Positions 49,307-58,594 of a DNA stretch of 64,000 nucleotides are shown here, piece by piece; the first letter of the stretch is position 1; every line of letters starts with the position of its first letter. The position numbers were made by a program, and so were the translations under genes. Under the pieces are notes generated by a model. That model did no database searches and had not been told where the DNA came from. It worked only from the letters and a program-made list of their open reading frames with translations. The stretch spans positions 1,612,001 through 1,676,000 of the forward strand of contig NZ_CP146092.1 in assembly GCF_037023145.1 (NCBI RefSeq), written 5' to 3'. Source of the stretch: Ralstonia sp. RRA (GTDB lineage: Bacteria; Pseudomonadota; Gammaproteobacteria; Burkholderiales; Burkholderiaceae).

Positions 49307-50722
49307 TTATTTGGTGGTGCTCGTCTTGGCCTGCGTGGCTCCGCTGGCCGAGACGGTCTGGATACGGGCGGCACCCACGCTGGCGGCGGTCGAGCCGCAT
49401 TGCGCCGGCACGTTGTAGGCAGACGGATTGGTCGGATCAAACCCATCGGTGAGCGTGCACAGGAAGTGCACGATGTCGCTCATCTCCTGATTCGTCAGCG
49501 ACGGGGCCTTGGCCGGGTTGTACGGCACCTCTGCCACGTTCACGTTGCCATCGAAGGCAACCGGCAGGTCGTTGTACGGCACGTCAGGCGTGCCGTCGGC
49601 CTTGACGTACCAGCGGCCAGGATCGGTATCGCGCGTGACGTACCACGCCACGACCTGATCCAGCGTCTGGAACACACCGTTGTGGAAGTACGGGGCTGTG
49701 AGCGCAATGTTGCGCAGCGTCGGCACCTTGAAGCGGCCACATGTGGAGCCGCCGACGCGGAAGTCGGTCCGCAGCGGGCCGCACAAGCCCATGTCGTAAT
49801 AGCTGTAGTTCGGATCGCCCAGCGCCAGGCCATTCTTCGGCACGTACGGCAGCGTGGTGCCCTCCTGGTTGGCGGCAAGACTCCAGTTGCGCGGGATGCC
49901 GACGTTGTCGTTGGTGAAGTCGGTAAACAGCGCTGGCGTAGTGCCCTTGCCCGTTGAGATATGGCAAGCGTTGCAGTTGCCCTTGGTCGGGTTGTTGAAC
50001 AGCAGCAGGCCGCGCATCTCGGCGTCGGACAACGTTGCCTTGCCGGCGAGGTAGGCGTCGAACTTGCTGTCGAAGGTGTGGAAGCTCGGGTCTTCACTCT
50101 GATAGGCAGCCAGCGCGCGGCCGATGCTCTGCATCGCGGTCGTGCTGTCCTGGATGCCGACCTGGGTGAACACGGCCTTGAACTGTTCGAGGTACGGGCG
50201 TGTCAGCAACGTCTTGAGCACGTCGTCGGCCGAGGCGTTGGCCATCTCGAACGGATTCGTGAACGGCTGCTGTGCCTGGTCCGCCAGCGACGGCGAGCGG
50301 CCATCGCGGAAGAATCCCCCAGAGGTCTTGCCGGTGTTGTCGGTCTGGAAGGTCGGCGTGAACGACGCGTAGTTCAACGACGGCGCATTGCGCAGGCCCG
50401 GCAGATCGGAATTCGGCCCGCCAATCGATACGGCCAGGTTGTTCGGGTCGGTAAAGGCACGCGCCGGGTCATGGCACGACGCGCACGACTGCTTGCCCGA
50501 GGCGGAAAGCGTCTGATCAAAGAAGATCTGCTTGCCCACCTGCGCCATCGGCGACAGGGCGTTGGCTGCGGGTGTGCTCGACGACGTTGTGCTGCTCCCG
50601 CCATCTCCGCCACCGCAGGCCGTCACCAGCGCGGTGCAGGCTGCCATCCACATTGCACGCCATGACGCGCGCGCCGTCCGACGTGCGCGTACGCCGTCTC
50701 CTCCGTGTTCTTTTTCTTGCAT
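49307..50722 (-). CDS. Di-haem cytochrome c peroxidase/MauG-family lipoprotein
   Basis: About 471 residues. An N-terminal hydrophobic segment ends in LVTACGGG, a lipobox that would anchor it to a membrane. Two haem-c motifs, CASCH (about residue 80) and CNACH (about 250), match the CcpA/MauG family. The segment GRSPSLADQAQQPFTNPFEM is also family-typical. It may reduce peroxide or oxidise a protein or substrate in the periplasm. I use the ATG at 50722, with AGGGA upstream; an ATG ten codons earlier is possible. Confidence 0.87.
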   Translation of the reverse strand: MQEKEHGGDGVRARRTARASWRAMWMAACTALVTACGGGDGGSSTTSSSTPAANALSPMAQVGKQIFFDQTLSASGKQSCASCHDPARAFTDPNNLAVSIGGPNSDLPGLRNAPSLNYASFTPTFQTDNTGKTSGGFFRDGRSPSLADQAQQPFTNPFEMANASADDVLKTLLTRPYLEQFKAVFTQVGIQDSTTAMQSIGRALAAYQSEDPSFHTFDSKFDAYLAGKATLSDAEMRGLLLFNNPTKGNCNACHISTGKGTTPALFTDFTNDNVGIPRNWSLAANQEGTTLPYVPKNGLALGDPNYSYYDMGLCGPLRTDFRVGGSTCGRFKVPTLRNIALTAPYFHNGVFQTLDQVVAWYVTRDTDPGRWYVKADGTPDVPYNDLPVAFDGNVNVAEVPYNPAKAPSLTNQEMSDIVHFLCTLTDGFDPTNPSAYNVPAQCGSTAASVGAARIQTVSASGATQAKTSTTK

Positions 50723-50944
50723 TTCCCTGATCTCGGCGGCCTGTAGACTCACTCAAGCCGCTTAATTAATGGTAATAGGAACAATTCGCGTTCGCATTCT
50801 ATGGAACTTTTTCACGAAAAGCTACGTTCTTTGTGGCGGTGCACATACGCGACGTCAGTGAAGTTGCGCATTGCCAACCCGTGATATCGGCCCCTACCAT
50901 GCCATCGATCAATGTCACCATCAGATCGACATGGAGACCCGCCG

Positions 50945-51973
50945 ATGCCCACGCCAGCCGTTCCCACGCGCCCTGATACGCATCCGGATTTACGCCAGAC
51001 GCGCGGCCATCCCCAATCCGTTCAGCGGTCTTCCCACGTCGTGCGCTCAGGCGGCGTGCGCTTGCATGCGCGCCTGACGCAGCCTAGGGATGACGCTGCC
51101 CGGCAGCGCCCCGCCATCGTTCTCGTACACGGGTATCCCGACGACAGTTCGGTCTGGGACGGCGTGCGCGATGCACTGGCGCGCCATAGCCGCGTCATCA
51201 CCTTCGACGTGCGCGGTGCGGGCCTGTCCGACGCCCCGGCCGACACCACCGGCTACCGCATCCCGCAGTTCGTCGATGACCTCGCCGCGGTGGCGGATGC
51301 GCTGCTGCCGGGAGAACCATTCCACCTGGTCGGGCACGACTGGGGCTCGATCCACAGCTGGGAATCGGTGACGACCGACCGCCTGCGCGGACGCATCGCC
51401 TCATACACGTCGATCTCAGGACCGTGCCTGGATCACGTCGGCCACTGGATGCGGGCACAGCTCGACACCGGCACCTGGGCGGCCAGGCGCGCGGTGTGGA
51501 AGCAGCGGCTGCAGTCGTGGTATGTGGGGGTTTTCCACCTGCCGCTGGTACCGGAATGGTCGTGGCGGCTGTGGATGGCGCGCGCATGGCCGTGGTGGCT
51601 GCGCAAGACGGAAGGCATACGCGGTGCGGAGCAACGGCCATCGCTGGTGCGCGACGCATGCAATGGTGTGCGGATGTACCGCGCCAATTTTCGCGAGCGG
51701 CTGGCCCGCCCGCAGGCACGTGCGCCGCATGCCCCCGTGCAACTGATCGTGCCGACACGGGATCGCTACGTGAGTCCCGCCATCACCCGTGCGGTGGAGG
51801 CTTGGGTAGCGCACTACTGGCGGCACGAGATCGACGCCGGCCATTGGCTGCCGCTGCGCCGGCCCGACTGGGTGGCGGACTGCATCCGCCGCTTTGCCGA
51901 CTACGTGGAATCTGGCAACGAACCCGCCGCATTGCAACGGGCCCGCGTGGCCGGCACGTTGGTACCGGCCTGA
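50945..51973 (+). CDS. Alpha/beta hydrolase, epoxide-hydrolase-like
   Basis: 342 residues. VHGYPDDSSVWDGV (HG-x-P oxyanion motif), nucleophile elbow GHDWGS with an Asp nucleophile, as in epoxide hydrolases and haloalkane dehalogenases rather than esterases, and a C-terminal His in DAGHWLPL. It resembles the hydrolase half of hydrolase-SDR fusion proteins. No partner gene nearby indicates the substrate. GGAG precedes the ATG at 50945. It converges with the aspartate decarboxylase gene. Confidence 0.85.
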   Translation: MPTPAVPTRPDTHPDLRQTRGHPQSVQRSSHVVRSGGVRLHARLTQPRDDAARQRPAIVLVHGYPDDSSVWDGVRDALARHSRVITFDVRGAGLSDAPADTTGYRIPQFVDDLAAVADALLPGEPFHLVGHDWGSIHSWESVTTDRLRGRIASYTSISGPCLDHVGHWMRAQLDTGTWAARRAVWKQRLQSWYVGVFHLPLVPEWSWRLWMARAWPWWLRKTEGIRGAEQRPSLVRDACNGVRMYRANFRERLARPQARAPHAPVQLIVPTRDRYVSPAITRAVEAWVAHYWRHEIDAGHWLPLRRPDWVADCIRRFADYVESGNEPAALQRARVAGTLVPA

Positions 51974-51986
51974 TCTTGCGAACGCG

Positions 51987-53612
51987 TTACTTACCGCCCT
52001 CATCCAGCCAGCGCTGGTGGTATTCCTCCAGCAAGCGCTGCAGCGTTGCACCAATGCGGATGTAGTCCGGCTCGTTCAAGTTGGCCAGCGACACGCGCAC
52101 CGATGGGTTGAGTGCGCCAAAGCCATTGCCGGGCAGCAGTACCACGCCGCTTTCCTTGGCCAGGCGGAACAGCACATCCGCCGGTTTGGTCTTGCTACGG
52201 AACCACTGCACGAAAGCCTCGCCGTAGGTCTTGCGGCCCACCACTTCGGCGTCGAGGATGTTGTAGTACGCCACGTCATTCTCATCCGCATCGTCCTCAA
52301 TGCCGAGGGCCTGATACAGAGCAGCCTTGCGCCCGCGCACCAGGCGTTTGACTGCCGCCTTGTAGGCATCCGGCTGATCCATGAGCGCGTACAGCGAGAA
52401 CAGCGCCATCTGCACTTGCTGCGGCGTCGACAGACCTGCCGTGTGGTTCAGCGCCACGGTGCGGCTATCGGCCACCAGGCGATCAATGAACTTGAGCTGA
52501 TCCGGTTCGGTCGTGATGGACGCATAGCGCTGGTGCAGGATCTTTCGCTTGTCTTCTGGCAGTGCGGCCAGCTTATCGTCCAGCACGTTCTTCTCATGCG
52601 TGGCGATGGTGCCCAGGCGCCAACCCGTCGCACCGAAGTATTTGGAGTACGAATACACGAGGATCGTGTTGTACGGCGCCACCGCAAACAGCGAGACAAA
52701 GTCATCCGCAAACGTGCCGTACACATCGTCGGTCAGGATGATGAGATCGTTGCCGGCCTTGTGGCGCTCGTCCACGATGGCCTTGAGCTTCTTCAGGCCG
52801 TCTTCGGAAATCTTGACCGACGGCGGGTTGCTCGGGTTGACCAGGAAGAACGCCTTCACGCTCGGATCGCGCAGCTTGTCGAGTTCTTCGTTGGTGTATT
52901 GCCAGCCATTGAATGGGTCCGCATTGAGCTTGACCTCGACAAGCTGGAAGCTGTTGAGCTCCGGAATCTCGATGTACGGTGTAAAGATCGGCATGCCCAG
53001 CGCAATCTTGTCGCCGGCATTGAGCAGGAAGTTCTCCTTGAGCGTGCTGAACAGATAGGTCATCGCCGCCGTACCGCCCTCCACGGCAAACAGATCAAAC
53101 TGGCCGACGAATGGCGCATTGCCGATCATTTCCTGCTTCAGATAGCGCGCGGCAATCTGCTCACTGATCTTCAGCATGCGGTCGGGCACCGGATAGTTGC
53201 AGCCGAGAATGCCGTTCACCATCTCCGCCAGAAAATCCTCGGCAGACAGGCCAAGCTGATCGCGCACGTACGACACAGCGTGGTGCAAAAACTTCACGCC
53301 AGGCACCTCTGCGTTGCGGCGTGCAAAGCTTTCAAAGCGCGCCTCAAAGCCTTGCTTGGTGGGGATTCCGCCAATCTTCTCGGCTAGGTACGAGAATGAG
53401 CGCTCGGACTCCTCCAGCGCGAACAGGCCAAGTTGGAAGAAACCATGGCGCGGCTCCAATGCCAGGAAGTTTGGATTGCCGCGCCCGGCATTGAGCATGA
53501 TGCGTTGCGAATCGCTCTGCGCGAGCTGGATCAGCACGTCCTTCAGTTCAAACGGGCTCAGTTGCCCAAGGGCTTCCAGCTCCTTGGATTTTTGCGTCGG
53601 ATTGGTAGTCAT
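51987..53612 (-). CDS. asdA: Aspartate 4-decarboxylase (bifunctional with aspartate transaminase)
   Basis: 541 residues, the size of AsdA, larger than ordinary class I aminotransferases. PLP-binding Lys in SYSKYFGATGWRLG (about 324), NPSNPPS and DDVYGTF segments, and the extra N-terminal region typical of AspD. It converts L-aspartate to L-alanine and CO2. The aspartate:alanine antiporter gene lies immediately upstream on the same strand, as in known asdA-aspT operons, which strengthens the call. Confidence 0.92.
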   Translation of the reverse strand: MTTNPTQKSKELEALGQLSPFELKDVLIQLAQSDSQRIMLNAGRGNPNFLALEPRHGFFQLGLFALEESERSFSYLAEKIGGIPTKQGFEARFESFARRNAEVPGVKFLHHAVSYVRDQLGLSAEDFLAEMVNGILGCNYPVPDRMLKISEQIAARYLKQEMIGNAPFVGQFDLFAVEGGTAAMTYLFSTLKENFLLNAGDKIALGMPIFTPYIEIPELNSFQLVEVKLNADPFNGWQYTNEELDKLRDPSVKAFFLVNPSNPPSVKISEDGLKKLKAIVDERHKAGNDLIILTDDVYGTFADDFVSLFAVAPYNTILVYSYSKYFGATGWRLGTIATHEKNVLDDKLAALPEDKRKILHQRYASITTEPDQLKFIDRLVADSRTVALNHTAGLSTPQQVQMALFSLYALMDQPDAYKAAVKRLVRGRKAALYQALGIEDDADENDVAYYNILDAEVVGRKTYGEAFVQWFRSKTKPADVLFRLAKESGVVLLPGNGFGALNPSVRVSLANLNEPDYIRIGATLQRLLEEYHQRWLDEGGK

Positions 53613-53681
53613 CGCAGGTTCCCGTGGATGCGGCGTTGGCGAAGGGCAGCCCACCACGCGGGTAGCAGGCCGAAGAGACGC

Positions 53682-55367
53682 TCAGGCGAAGGCGATCACA
53701 AGCGGACCCAGCAGGGTCAGCAGCACGTTCGCCAGCGCGTAGGTAATGGCAAAGGGGATGGTCGGCACACTGCTCTCGGCTTTCTCCAGCACACCGCCAA
53801 ATGCAGGGTTGGCCGAACGCGCGCCTGACAGTGCACCCGCCAGCACGGCAACGTTGTCGTAGCGGAGCACATAGCGGCCGAACAGGTAGGTCAAGATCAA
53901 CGGCACCATCGTGACGATCACGCCGGCAATGAAGATCGACACGCCGCTCTTCTGCAGCGTCGCCCACGCTTGCGCGCCGGAGCCCAGCCCCACGCATGCG
54001 ACGAATGCGGCTAAGCCCATGTCCTTGAGGATTTGCGATGCCGCGTTCGGCAACTGGCCAAAGGTCGGGTGCTTGCCGCGCAGCCAGCCAAACACCAGCC
54101 CCGAGAGCAGCGCTCCGCCGCCACTGCCCAGCGTGAGGGGAATACCGCCCACCTTTGCCACCAGCGTGCCGATCAGCAAACCGACCAGCACGCCCAGACC
54201 GAGATAAACGAAGTCCGTCTTGTCGCCAGGCGGCACGGGATAGCCGACTTCGGCGGAGGCGCGCTTGATGTCGGACGGTGCGCCGTGCAGCGTGACGACA
54301 TCACCGTGCAGCATGATGGTGCCGTCCAGCAGCGGCACGGCCTTGCCCATGCGCGTGATGCGCGCGATGTACACGCCGTGCTTCATGTCGCGCGTGGCCT
54401 GTGCCTTCAACTCGCCCAGCGTCTTGTGGCTTGCGCCCTTGCGCGTGAACACGACGTCGCGCACCTGCAGCGGCTGGTCCATGTCGGAAGACATGGCAGA
54501 TTCATCGCCCAGCAGCGTCCAGGCCTTGGCGGCGGCTTCGCGACGGCCGATCAGCAGAACGCGGTCGGCGCGCTGCAACTTCAACGTCGGCTCGATGGCG
54601 ATTTCCTCGCCGTTGCGCAGGACGCGTTCGATGGTGATGCCATCGTCCAGCGTGGTTTCGACTTCCTCCACGGTCTTGCCCGCACCCGTGGTCACGTCGT
54701 ACACGCGCCCCACCAGCGCCGGCAGCGACGCCACCTCGCCCTGCTCCAGCGGACGCTTGCCGCCGGCCATTTCAAGCTCGGCTTTCTTGGCATCGTCGCG
54801 CAGCTCACGCCCCATCAGGCGCGGCAGAATATTCACGCACATGATGATGGCGCCCAGGCTGCCGAACACGTAAGTCACCGCGTAGCCGATGGCCACGTTC
54901 GACTGCAGGCGTGCCACCTCATCGGCGGGCAGGCCCATGCGTGACAGGGCATCGCCCGCCGTGCCGATGACAGCCGACTGTGTCATGCCACCCGCCGCAA
55001 TGCCTGCAGTCAGCCCCTTGTCGAAGCCGAACAGCTTGCCGCAGACAAGAATGGTGACCAGGCCGCTCACCGCAAGAAACACCGCCATGGCGATCTCGCG
55101 CAGCGTGCTGCGATTGAGGGAGCTGAAGAACTGCGGCCCACTTTCGTAGCCAACCGCATAGATGAAGAGCGCGAACATGATGCTTTTCACGCCAGAATCG
55201 ATCGTCACGCCAAACTGGCTGATCAGCACCGCGGCAATCAGCGAGCCGCCCACACCACCGATCTGAAACTTGCCGAAGTTGATCTTGCCGACCGCGTAGC
55301 CAATGGCAAGCGACAGAAAGAGCGCCGTCTCCGGCACGCTTTTGAACACGGTGTGAATCCAATCCAT
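53682..55367 (-). CDS. aspT: Aspartate:alanine antiporter, AspT family
   Basis: 561 residues. Two membrane blocks of about five helices each flank a central hydrophilic region with two RCK_C/TrkA-C domains (about 210-360), the architecture of AspT. GGxxAAxxxS-like helices and GGMTQSAVIGTAGDAL lie in the first half. It exchanges external aspartate for internal alanine; with AsdA decarboxylation this generates proton motive force. The start at 55367 (MDWIHTVF) fits family length. Confidence 0.9.
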   Translation of the reverse strand: MDWIHTVFKSVPETALFLSLAIGYAVGKINFGKFQIGGVGGSLIAAVLISQFGVTIDSGVKSIMFALFIYAVGYESGPQFFSSLNRSTLREIAMAVFLAVSGLVTILVCGKLFGFDKGLTAGIAAGGMTQSAVIGTAGDALSRMGLPADEVARLQSNVAIGYAVTYVFGSLGAIIMCVNILPRLMGRELRDDAKKAELEMAGGKRPLEQGEVASLPALVGRVYDVTTGAGKTVEEVETTLDDGITIERVLRNGEEIAIEPTLKLQRADRVLLIGRREAAAKAWTLLGDESAMSSDMDQPLQVRDVVFTRKGASHKTLGELKAQATRDMKHGVYIARITRMGKAVPLLDGTIMLHGDVVTLHGAPSDIKRASAEVGYPVPPGDKTDFVYLGLGVLVGLLIGTLVAKVGGIPLTLGSGGGALLSGLVFGWLRGKHPTFGQLPNAASQILKDMGLAAFVACVGLGSGAQAWATLQKSGVSIFIAGVIVTMVPLILTYLFGRYVLRYDNVAVLAGALSGARSANPAFGGVLEKAESSVPTIPFAITYALANVLLTLLGPLVIAFA

Positions 55368-55712
55368 GGGCAGCGACTCTCCGGAAGGTCTTACGGGCTT
55401 GTCTGGTTGGCCAAACAAACAGACATCAATCAGGCGCCACGCCATGTGGCGCGCAACACGCCCGTGGACCTTAGAAGCTACGCATCGGCGATGTCAATTT
55501 CACAAAATTTAACTGCCACGGCACATATTTAATGTTTTGCATTAGAAGATTGCGCCCAACGCAAACGTTGACGTGCCTGCATCTCGCTGCAATCATCGAC
55601 CGCCAATAACACCGCTGACGGCCTGCCACGACCTGGCGCCCGGACAGCCCGAGCCGCCGGCTTCGCGCAAACCGCGACGCCCGGTCATCGATACAAAGAC
55701 AGGGACAAGACG
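55368..55712. other. Divergent intergenic region
   Basis: Contains no recognisable gene. An AT-rich stretch at about 55495-55550 is the likely promoter area for the antiporter/decarboxylase operon on the minus strand. No operator could be assigned. Confidence 0.4.
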
Positions 55713-55910
55713 ATGAAAAGCAAAGTGGTGGTCTACGGACCGCTCTACGGGAAGTGGTACGCGATTCTGGTCAACGACGGCGTGGCCGAAGAATCGAGTC
55801 AGTTCGGATCGTACGAAGCCGCCATGGGCTTCGCTTCAAACCGATATCCGGAGCTTGAGCAGGAGCGACAGCCCTACGCGCGGGGCCGGGAGGAAGAAGC
55901 GCAGGTCTGA
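55713..55910 (+). CDS. Small hypothetical protein
   Basis: 65 residues: MKSKVVVYGPLYGKWYAILVN followed by a charged helix (YEAAMGFASNRYPELEQERQ). AGGGA lies upstream of the ATG. It is compact, with a predicted beta-hairpin then helix and no signal peptide or membrane segment. I do not recognise a family. Monocistronic by position. Confidence 0.65.
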   Translation: MKSKVVVYGPLYGKWYAILVNDGVAEESSQFGSYEAAMGFASNRYPELEQERQPYARGREEEAQV

Positions 55911-55946
55911 GGCAGCGCATCAACGCTGCCTCTGTGCTTTCGCGTA

Positions 55947-56489
55947 TCAGTGCGGGTGCACTGAACAGAAACGCCCCGCAATCCAGTCGAACACGCTGCC
56001 CTCGCGAAGTGAGCGGCTTTGCGCGTCTTCGCCATAGCGGATCTGGTACAGCGGTTTGCCACTGGCGTTACGCGTGCGGTAGAGCGTCTGCGCAATCACC
56101 GTGTAAGTGCGCTGCGCGCAGTCGAGCACCACCTGCTTGACCGACGAGCGGATCGGTTGGCCGTCAGATGTCTTGATCGTGAAATCGGGCAGGACGTTGC
56201 GCAACAGCTTGAAGTGCACGGTGGGTGTGCCGGCTTGCGCCTCCACCTGCGGCTGGACAGATTGCTTGTCGACGTACGACACCACGCCGGTGGCGCCGAC
56301 GAAGCGACGCCAGCGATCATCGTCGCTGGCACGCTCGGGCGCTGCGGATGCGGCGGGGGTTGCGGACATGGCCGGCGCAGCCGCCGACGTGGATACGGTT
56401 TGAGCGAACGCGGGCATTGCTGCCCACTGCGCAACAACCAATAAGGTTGCTGCGATGGCACCTTGCGGGCGCCAGCCTCCTGTCTTCAT
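55947..56489 (-). CDS. Exported surface-adhesin E-like protein
   Basis: 180 residues. Signal peptide (about 1-29, ending PAFA-QT), an Ala/Pro/Ser-rich linker and a C-terminal domain with WRRFVGATGVVSYVDKQSV and two Cys (VVLDCAQRTYT, RFCSVHPH) that could form a disulfide. The YVD...C...Y pattern fits the small PF16747 (surface-adhesin E) domain common in beta-proteobacteria. Function unknown. It converges with the small hypothetical gene. Confidence 0.65.
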   Translation of the reverse strand: MKTGGWRPQGAIAATLLVVAQWAAMPAFAQTVSTSAAAPAMSATPAASAAPERASDDDRWRRFVGATGVVSYVDKQSVQPQVEAQAGTPTVHFKLLRNVLPDFTIKTSDGQPIRSSVKQVVLDCAQRTYTVIAQTLYRTRNASGKPLYQIRYGEDAQSRSLREGSVFDWIAGRFCSVHPH

Positions 56490-56554
56490 GGGTGGTCTCG
56501 CCTTGCTGCAAAAACTGAGCGGGCGATTTTACCGCGTCGGCTCAACCGTTCTCG

Positions 56555-57427
56555 TCACACCTGGTCGACCGGTTCCGCAGCGTCAATACCGGCAAAGCGC
56601 AGATACAGCGCGCGCAATGCCTGCGTCAGCGGGCCCGGCTGTCCGCTGCCGATCTTCACGCCATCAATGGACGCCACCGGCATCACGAACGTCGATGCGC
56701 TGGTGTAGAACGCCTCGGCAGCTTGCTGGGCTTCCTGCACGGTGAAAGTCCGTTCTTCCAACGTCAGGCCGTGCTCGCGCGCCAGCGCCATGATCGACAC
56801 GCGCGTGATGCCCGGCAGCACGGCGTTCGACAGCGGGCGCGTGATCAGGCGCTTGTCTGCGGTGATGATGAAGGCGGTGGACGACGCGCCTTCGGTCACG
56901 CGGTCGCCATCGGTCATCCAGGCTTCATGCGCGCCAGCTGCGGCGGCCATCTGCTTGGCCATCACCTGCGGCAGCAGGCCGACGCTCTTGATATCACAGC
57001 GTTTCCAGCGCAGGTCGGGCACCGTCACCACGGTCGCGCCCTTGCGTGCGAGCGGGCTGTCGACGATGGTTTTGACCTGCGTGAAGGCCACCGCGGTGGG
57101 CGTGATGCTGGCGGGAATGCCGAAGTCGCGCTCGGCCACGCCACGCGTGACCTGCATATAGACGACACCCTCTTCCAGGCCGTTGCGCGCGACCAGTTCT
57201 TCGCACACGCGCGTCCATTCGGCTTCGCTGTGCGGGTTCTCGATGTCGATGGCAGACAACGAGCGCGTCAGGCGCGCGAGATGCGCATCGCTGTCGACGA
57301 GCTTGCCGCGCGCGACAGCGGTCACTTCGTAAATGCCATCGGCAAAGGTGAAGCCGCGATCCATGATGGAGACGGTGGCGTCGGCGGCGGGCACATATTG
57401 GCCGTTCAGGAAGACGATTCGGGACAT
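56555..57427 (-). CDS. Class IV PLP aminotransferase, D-amino-acid transaminase-like
   Basis: 290 residues. DRGFTFADGIYEV near the N-terminus, catalytic Lys in RCDIKSVGLLPQVMAKQ (about 147), TEGASST and the C-terminal SASTFVMPV substrate loop are those of D-alanine aminotransferase, close to branched-chain and 4-amino-4-deoxychorismate lyase relatives. It would transaminate D-Ala/D-Glu with 2-oxo acids. The start MSRIVFLNG at 57427 agrees with the family. Confidence 0.88.
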   Translation of the reverse strand: MSRIVFLNGQYVPAADATVSIMDRGFTFADGIYEVTAVARGKLVDSDAHLARLTRSLSAIDIENPHSEAEWTRVCEELVARNGLEEGVVYMQVTRGVAERDFGIPASITPTAVAFTQVKTIVDSPLARKGATVVTVPDLRWKRCDIKSVGLLPQVMAKQMAAAAGAHEAWMTDGDRVTEGASSTAFIITADKRLITRPLSNAVLPGITRVSIMALAREHGLTLEERTFTVQEAQQAAEAFYTSASTFVMPVASIDGVKIGSGQPGPLTQALRALYLRFAGIDAAEPVDQV

Positions 57428-57604
57428 GCTGGGCGGGAAAAGATTCGTGGCGGGCGGGACTGCCCTGCCATGGAATCTAAAGGATACGTGGGCCGCACCG
57501 CGAATAGCATTGTGCGCCCGGGTTATGCGCAAACGGCATGACGCGCCAGAAGCGTCCGGTAGACTTGCAGGTTTTCCGGAGGCTTCCGGCTACCCTTGCC
57601 TGCC

Positions 57605-58114
57605 ATGTCCGACCTCATCATCCGACCTGTTGCCGATACCGATCTGCCGGGCATTCTGGCCGTGCAGCGAGCGTGTTACGGCGATGGGTTCCTGGAACCC
57701 GGTGATGCGCTCGCCAGCCGCTGGGCGCGCAGCCCGACCATGTGCCTGGTCGCGTTGCATGGTGCAGCGGTGGTCGGCTACCTGCTCTCGCATGCATGGC
57801 ATGCATGGACACCGCCCAAACTGCACGTACCACTGCTGGCGGCGGATGCAGCGGACGTACTCTGGTTCGTGCATGACATGGCGATTGCACCGGCAGGCCG
57901 CGGCCAGCGCCTGGGCGAGCGACTATACGCAACCGCGTGCACCAGCGCCCAGGCACAGGGCCTGCGTCAATCACGCCTGGTGGCGGTGCAAGGCGCCGAT
58001 GCCTTCTGGCGCCGCCTCGGTTATCAGTCCACCCACATGGGAAGCACGCAGTTGACGGCGCTGCGCAGCGTCTACGGCGACGACGCTGAGCTGATGGAAC
58101 GCTCATTGCGCTGA
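57605..58114 (+). CDS. GNAT-family N-acetyltransferase
   Basis: 169 residues: IIRPVADTDLPGILAVQ at the N-terminus, VVGYLLSHAW strand and the acetyl-CoA loop APAGRGQRLGERLYATA. The C-terminal FWRRLGYQ is also common. Substrate unknown. Start taken at MSDLII (57605), three codons after another ATG. Confidence 0.85.
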   Translation: MSDLIIRPVADTDLPGILAVQRACYGDGFLEPGDALASRWARSPTMCLVALHGAAVVGYLLSHAWHAWTPPKLHVPLLAADAADVLWFVHDMAIAPAGRGQRLGERLYATACTSAQAQGLRQSRLVAVQGADAFWRRLGYQSTHMGSTQLTALRSVYGDDAELMERSLR

Positions 58115-58219
58115 GCGCCCACCGCATCACTCCATTACAATTCGTAACACCCGTATATCTTCTGTAAGACTGCGCGCGCCCCGTTCCACTACAGTGCGGC
58201 CGTAGCGAGGATTTCCATC

Positions 58220-58561
58220 ATGCAAAAGAACCTAGCGCTGTGCGCGCTGGCCGCCATTGCGGCGCTGTCGTCCCAGGCTGCCCTGGCCCGAGTGAATGTT
58301 GATATCGGCATTGGTGTGCCCGGGCCGGTGTATGTCGCGCCCGCGCCGGTCTATGCGCCCGCGCCGGTCTACGCACCGCCTCCGCCGCCGGCCTACTATG
58401 CACCGCCACCCGTCTATGTCGCGCCGCAGCCGGTTATCGTTGCGCCCGGTTACTACGATGATGAGCGCGGCCGTGAATGGCAGGAACGCCAATGGCGCGA
58501 GCAGCGCTGGCGTGAGCGCGAATGGCGCAAGCACCATCGTCGCGACGACTACGACGATTGA
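58220..58561 (+). CDS. Exported proline/tyrosine-rich repeat protein with charged tail
   Basis: 113 residues: signal peptide MQKNLALCALAAIAALSSQAALA, a low-complexity region of about six APAPVYAP/PPPVYVAP-like repeats (about 35-75), and an Arg/Trp/Glu-rich tail (REWQERQWREQRWRERE) ending RRDDYDD. Similar small envelope proteins are common in Ralstonia and Burkholderia; function unknown. No membrane segment besides the signal. Confidence 0.8.
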   Translation: MQKNLALCALAAIAALSSQAALARVNVDIGIGVPGPVYVAPAPVYAPAPVYAPPPPPAYYAPPPVYVAPQPVIVAPGYYDDERGREWQERQWREQRWREREWRKHHRRDDYDD

Positions 58562-58571
58562 TGCCGCGCCC

Positions 58572-58594
58572 GGCAGCGCTCAGGCTGCCTTCTT
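58572..58594 (+). terminator. Weak hairpin at the 3' end of the proline-rich gene
   Basis: GGCAGC (58572-58577) and GCTGCC (58584-58589) form a short stem followed by TTCTTT. It sits between two convergent genes and overlaps the last codons of livF. Plausible intrinsic terminator for the plus-strand gene, but the stem is only 6 pairs. Confidence 0.4.
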
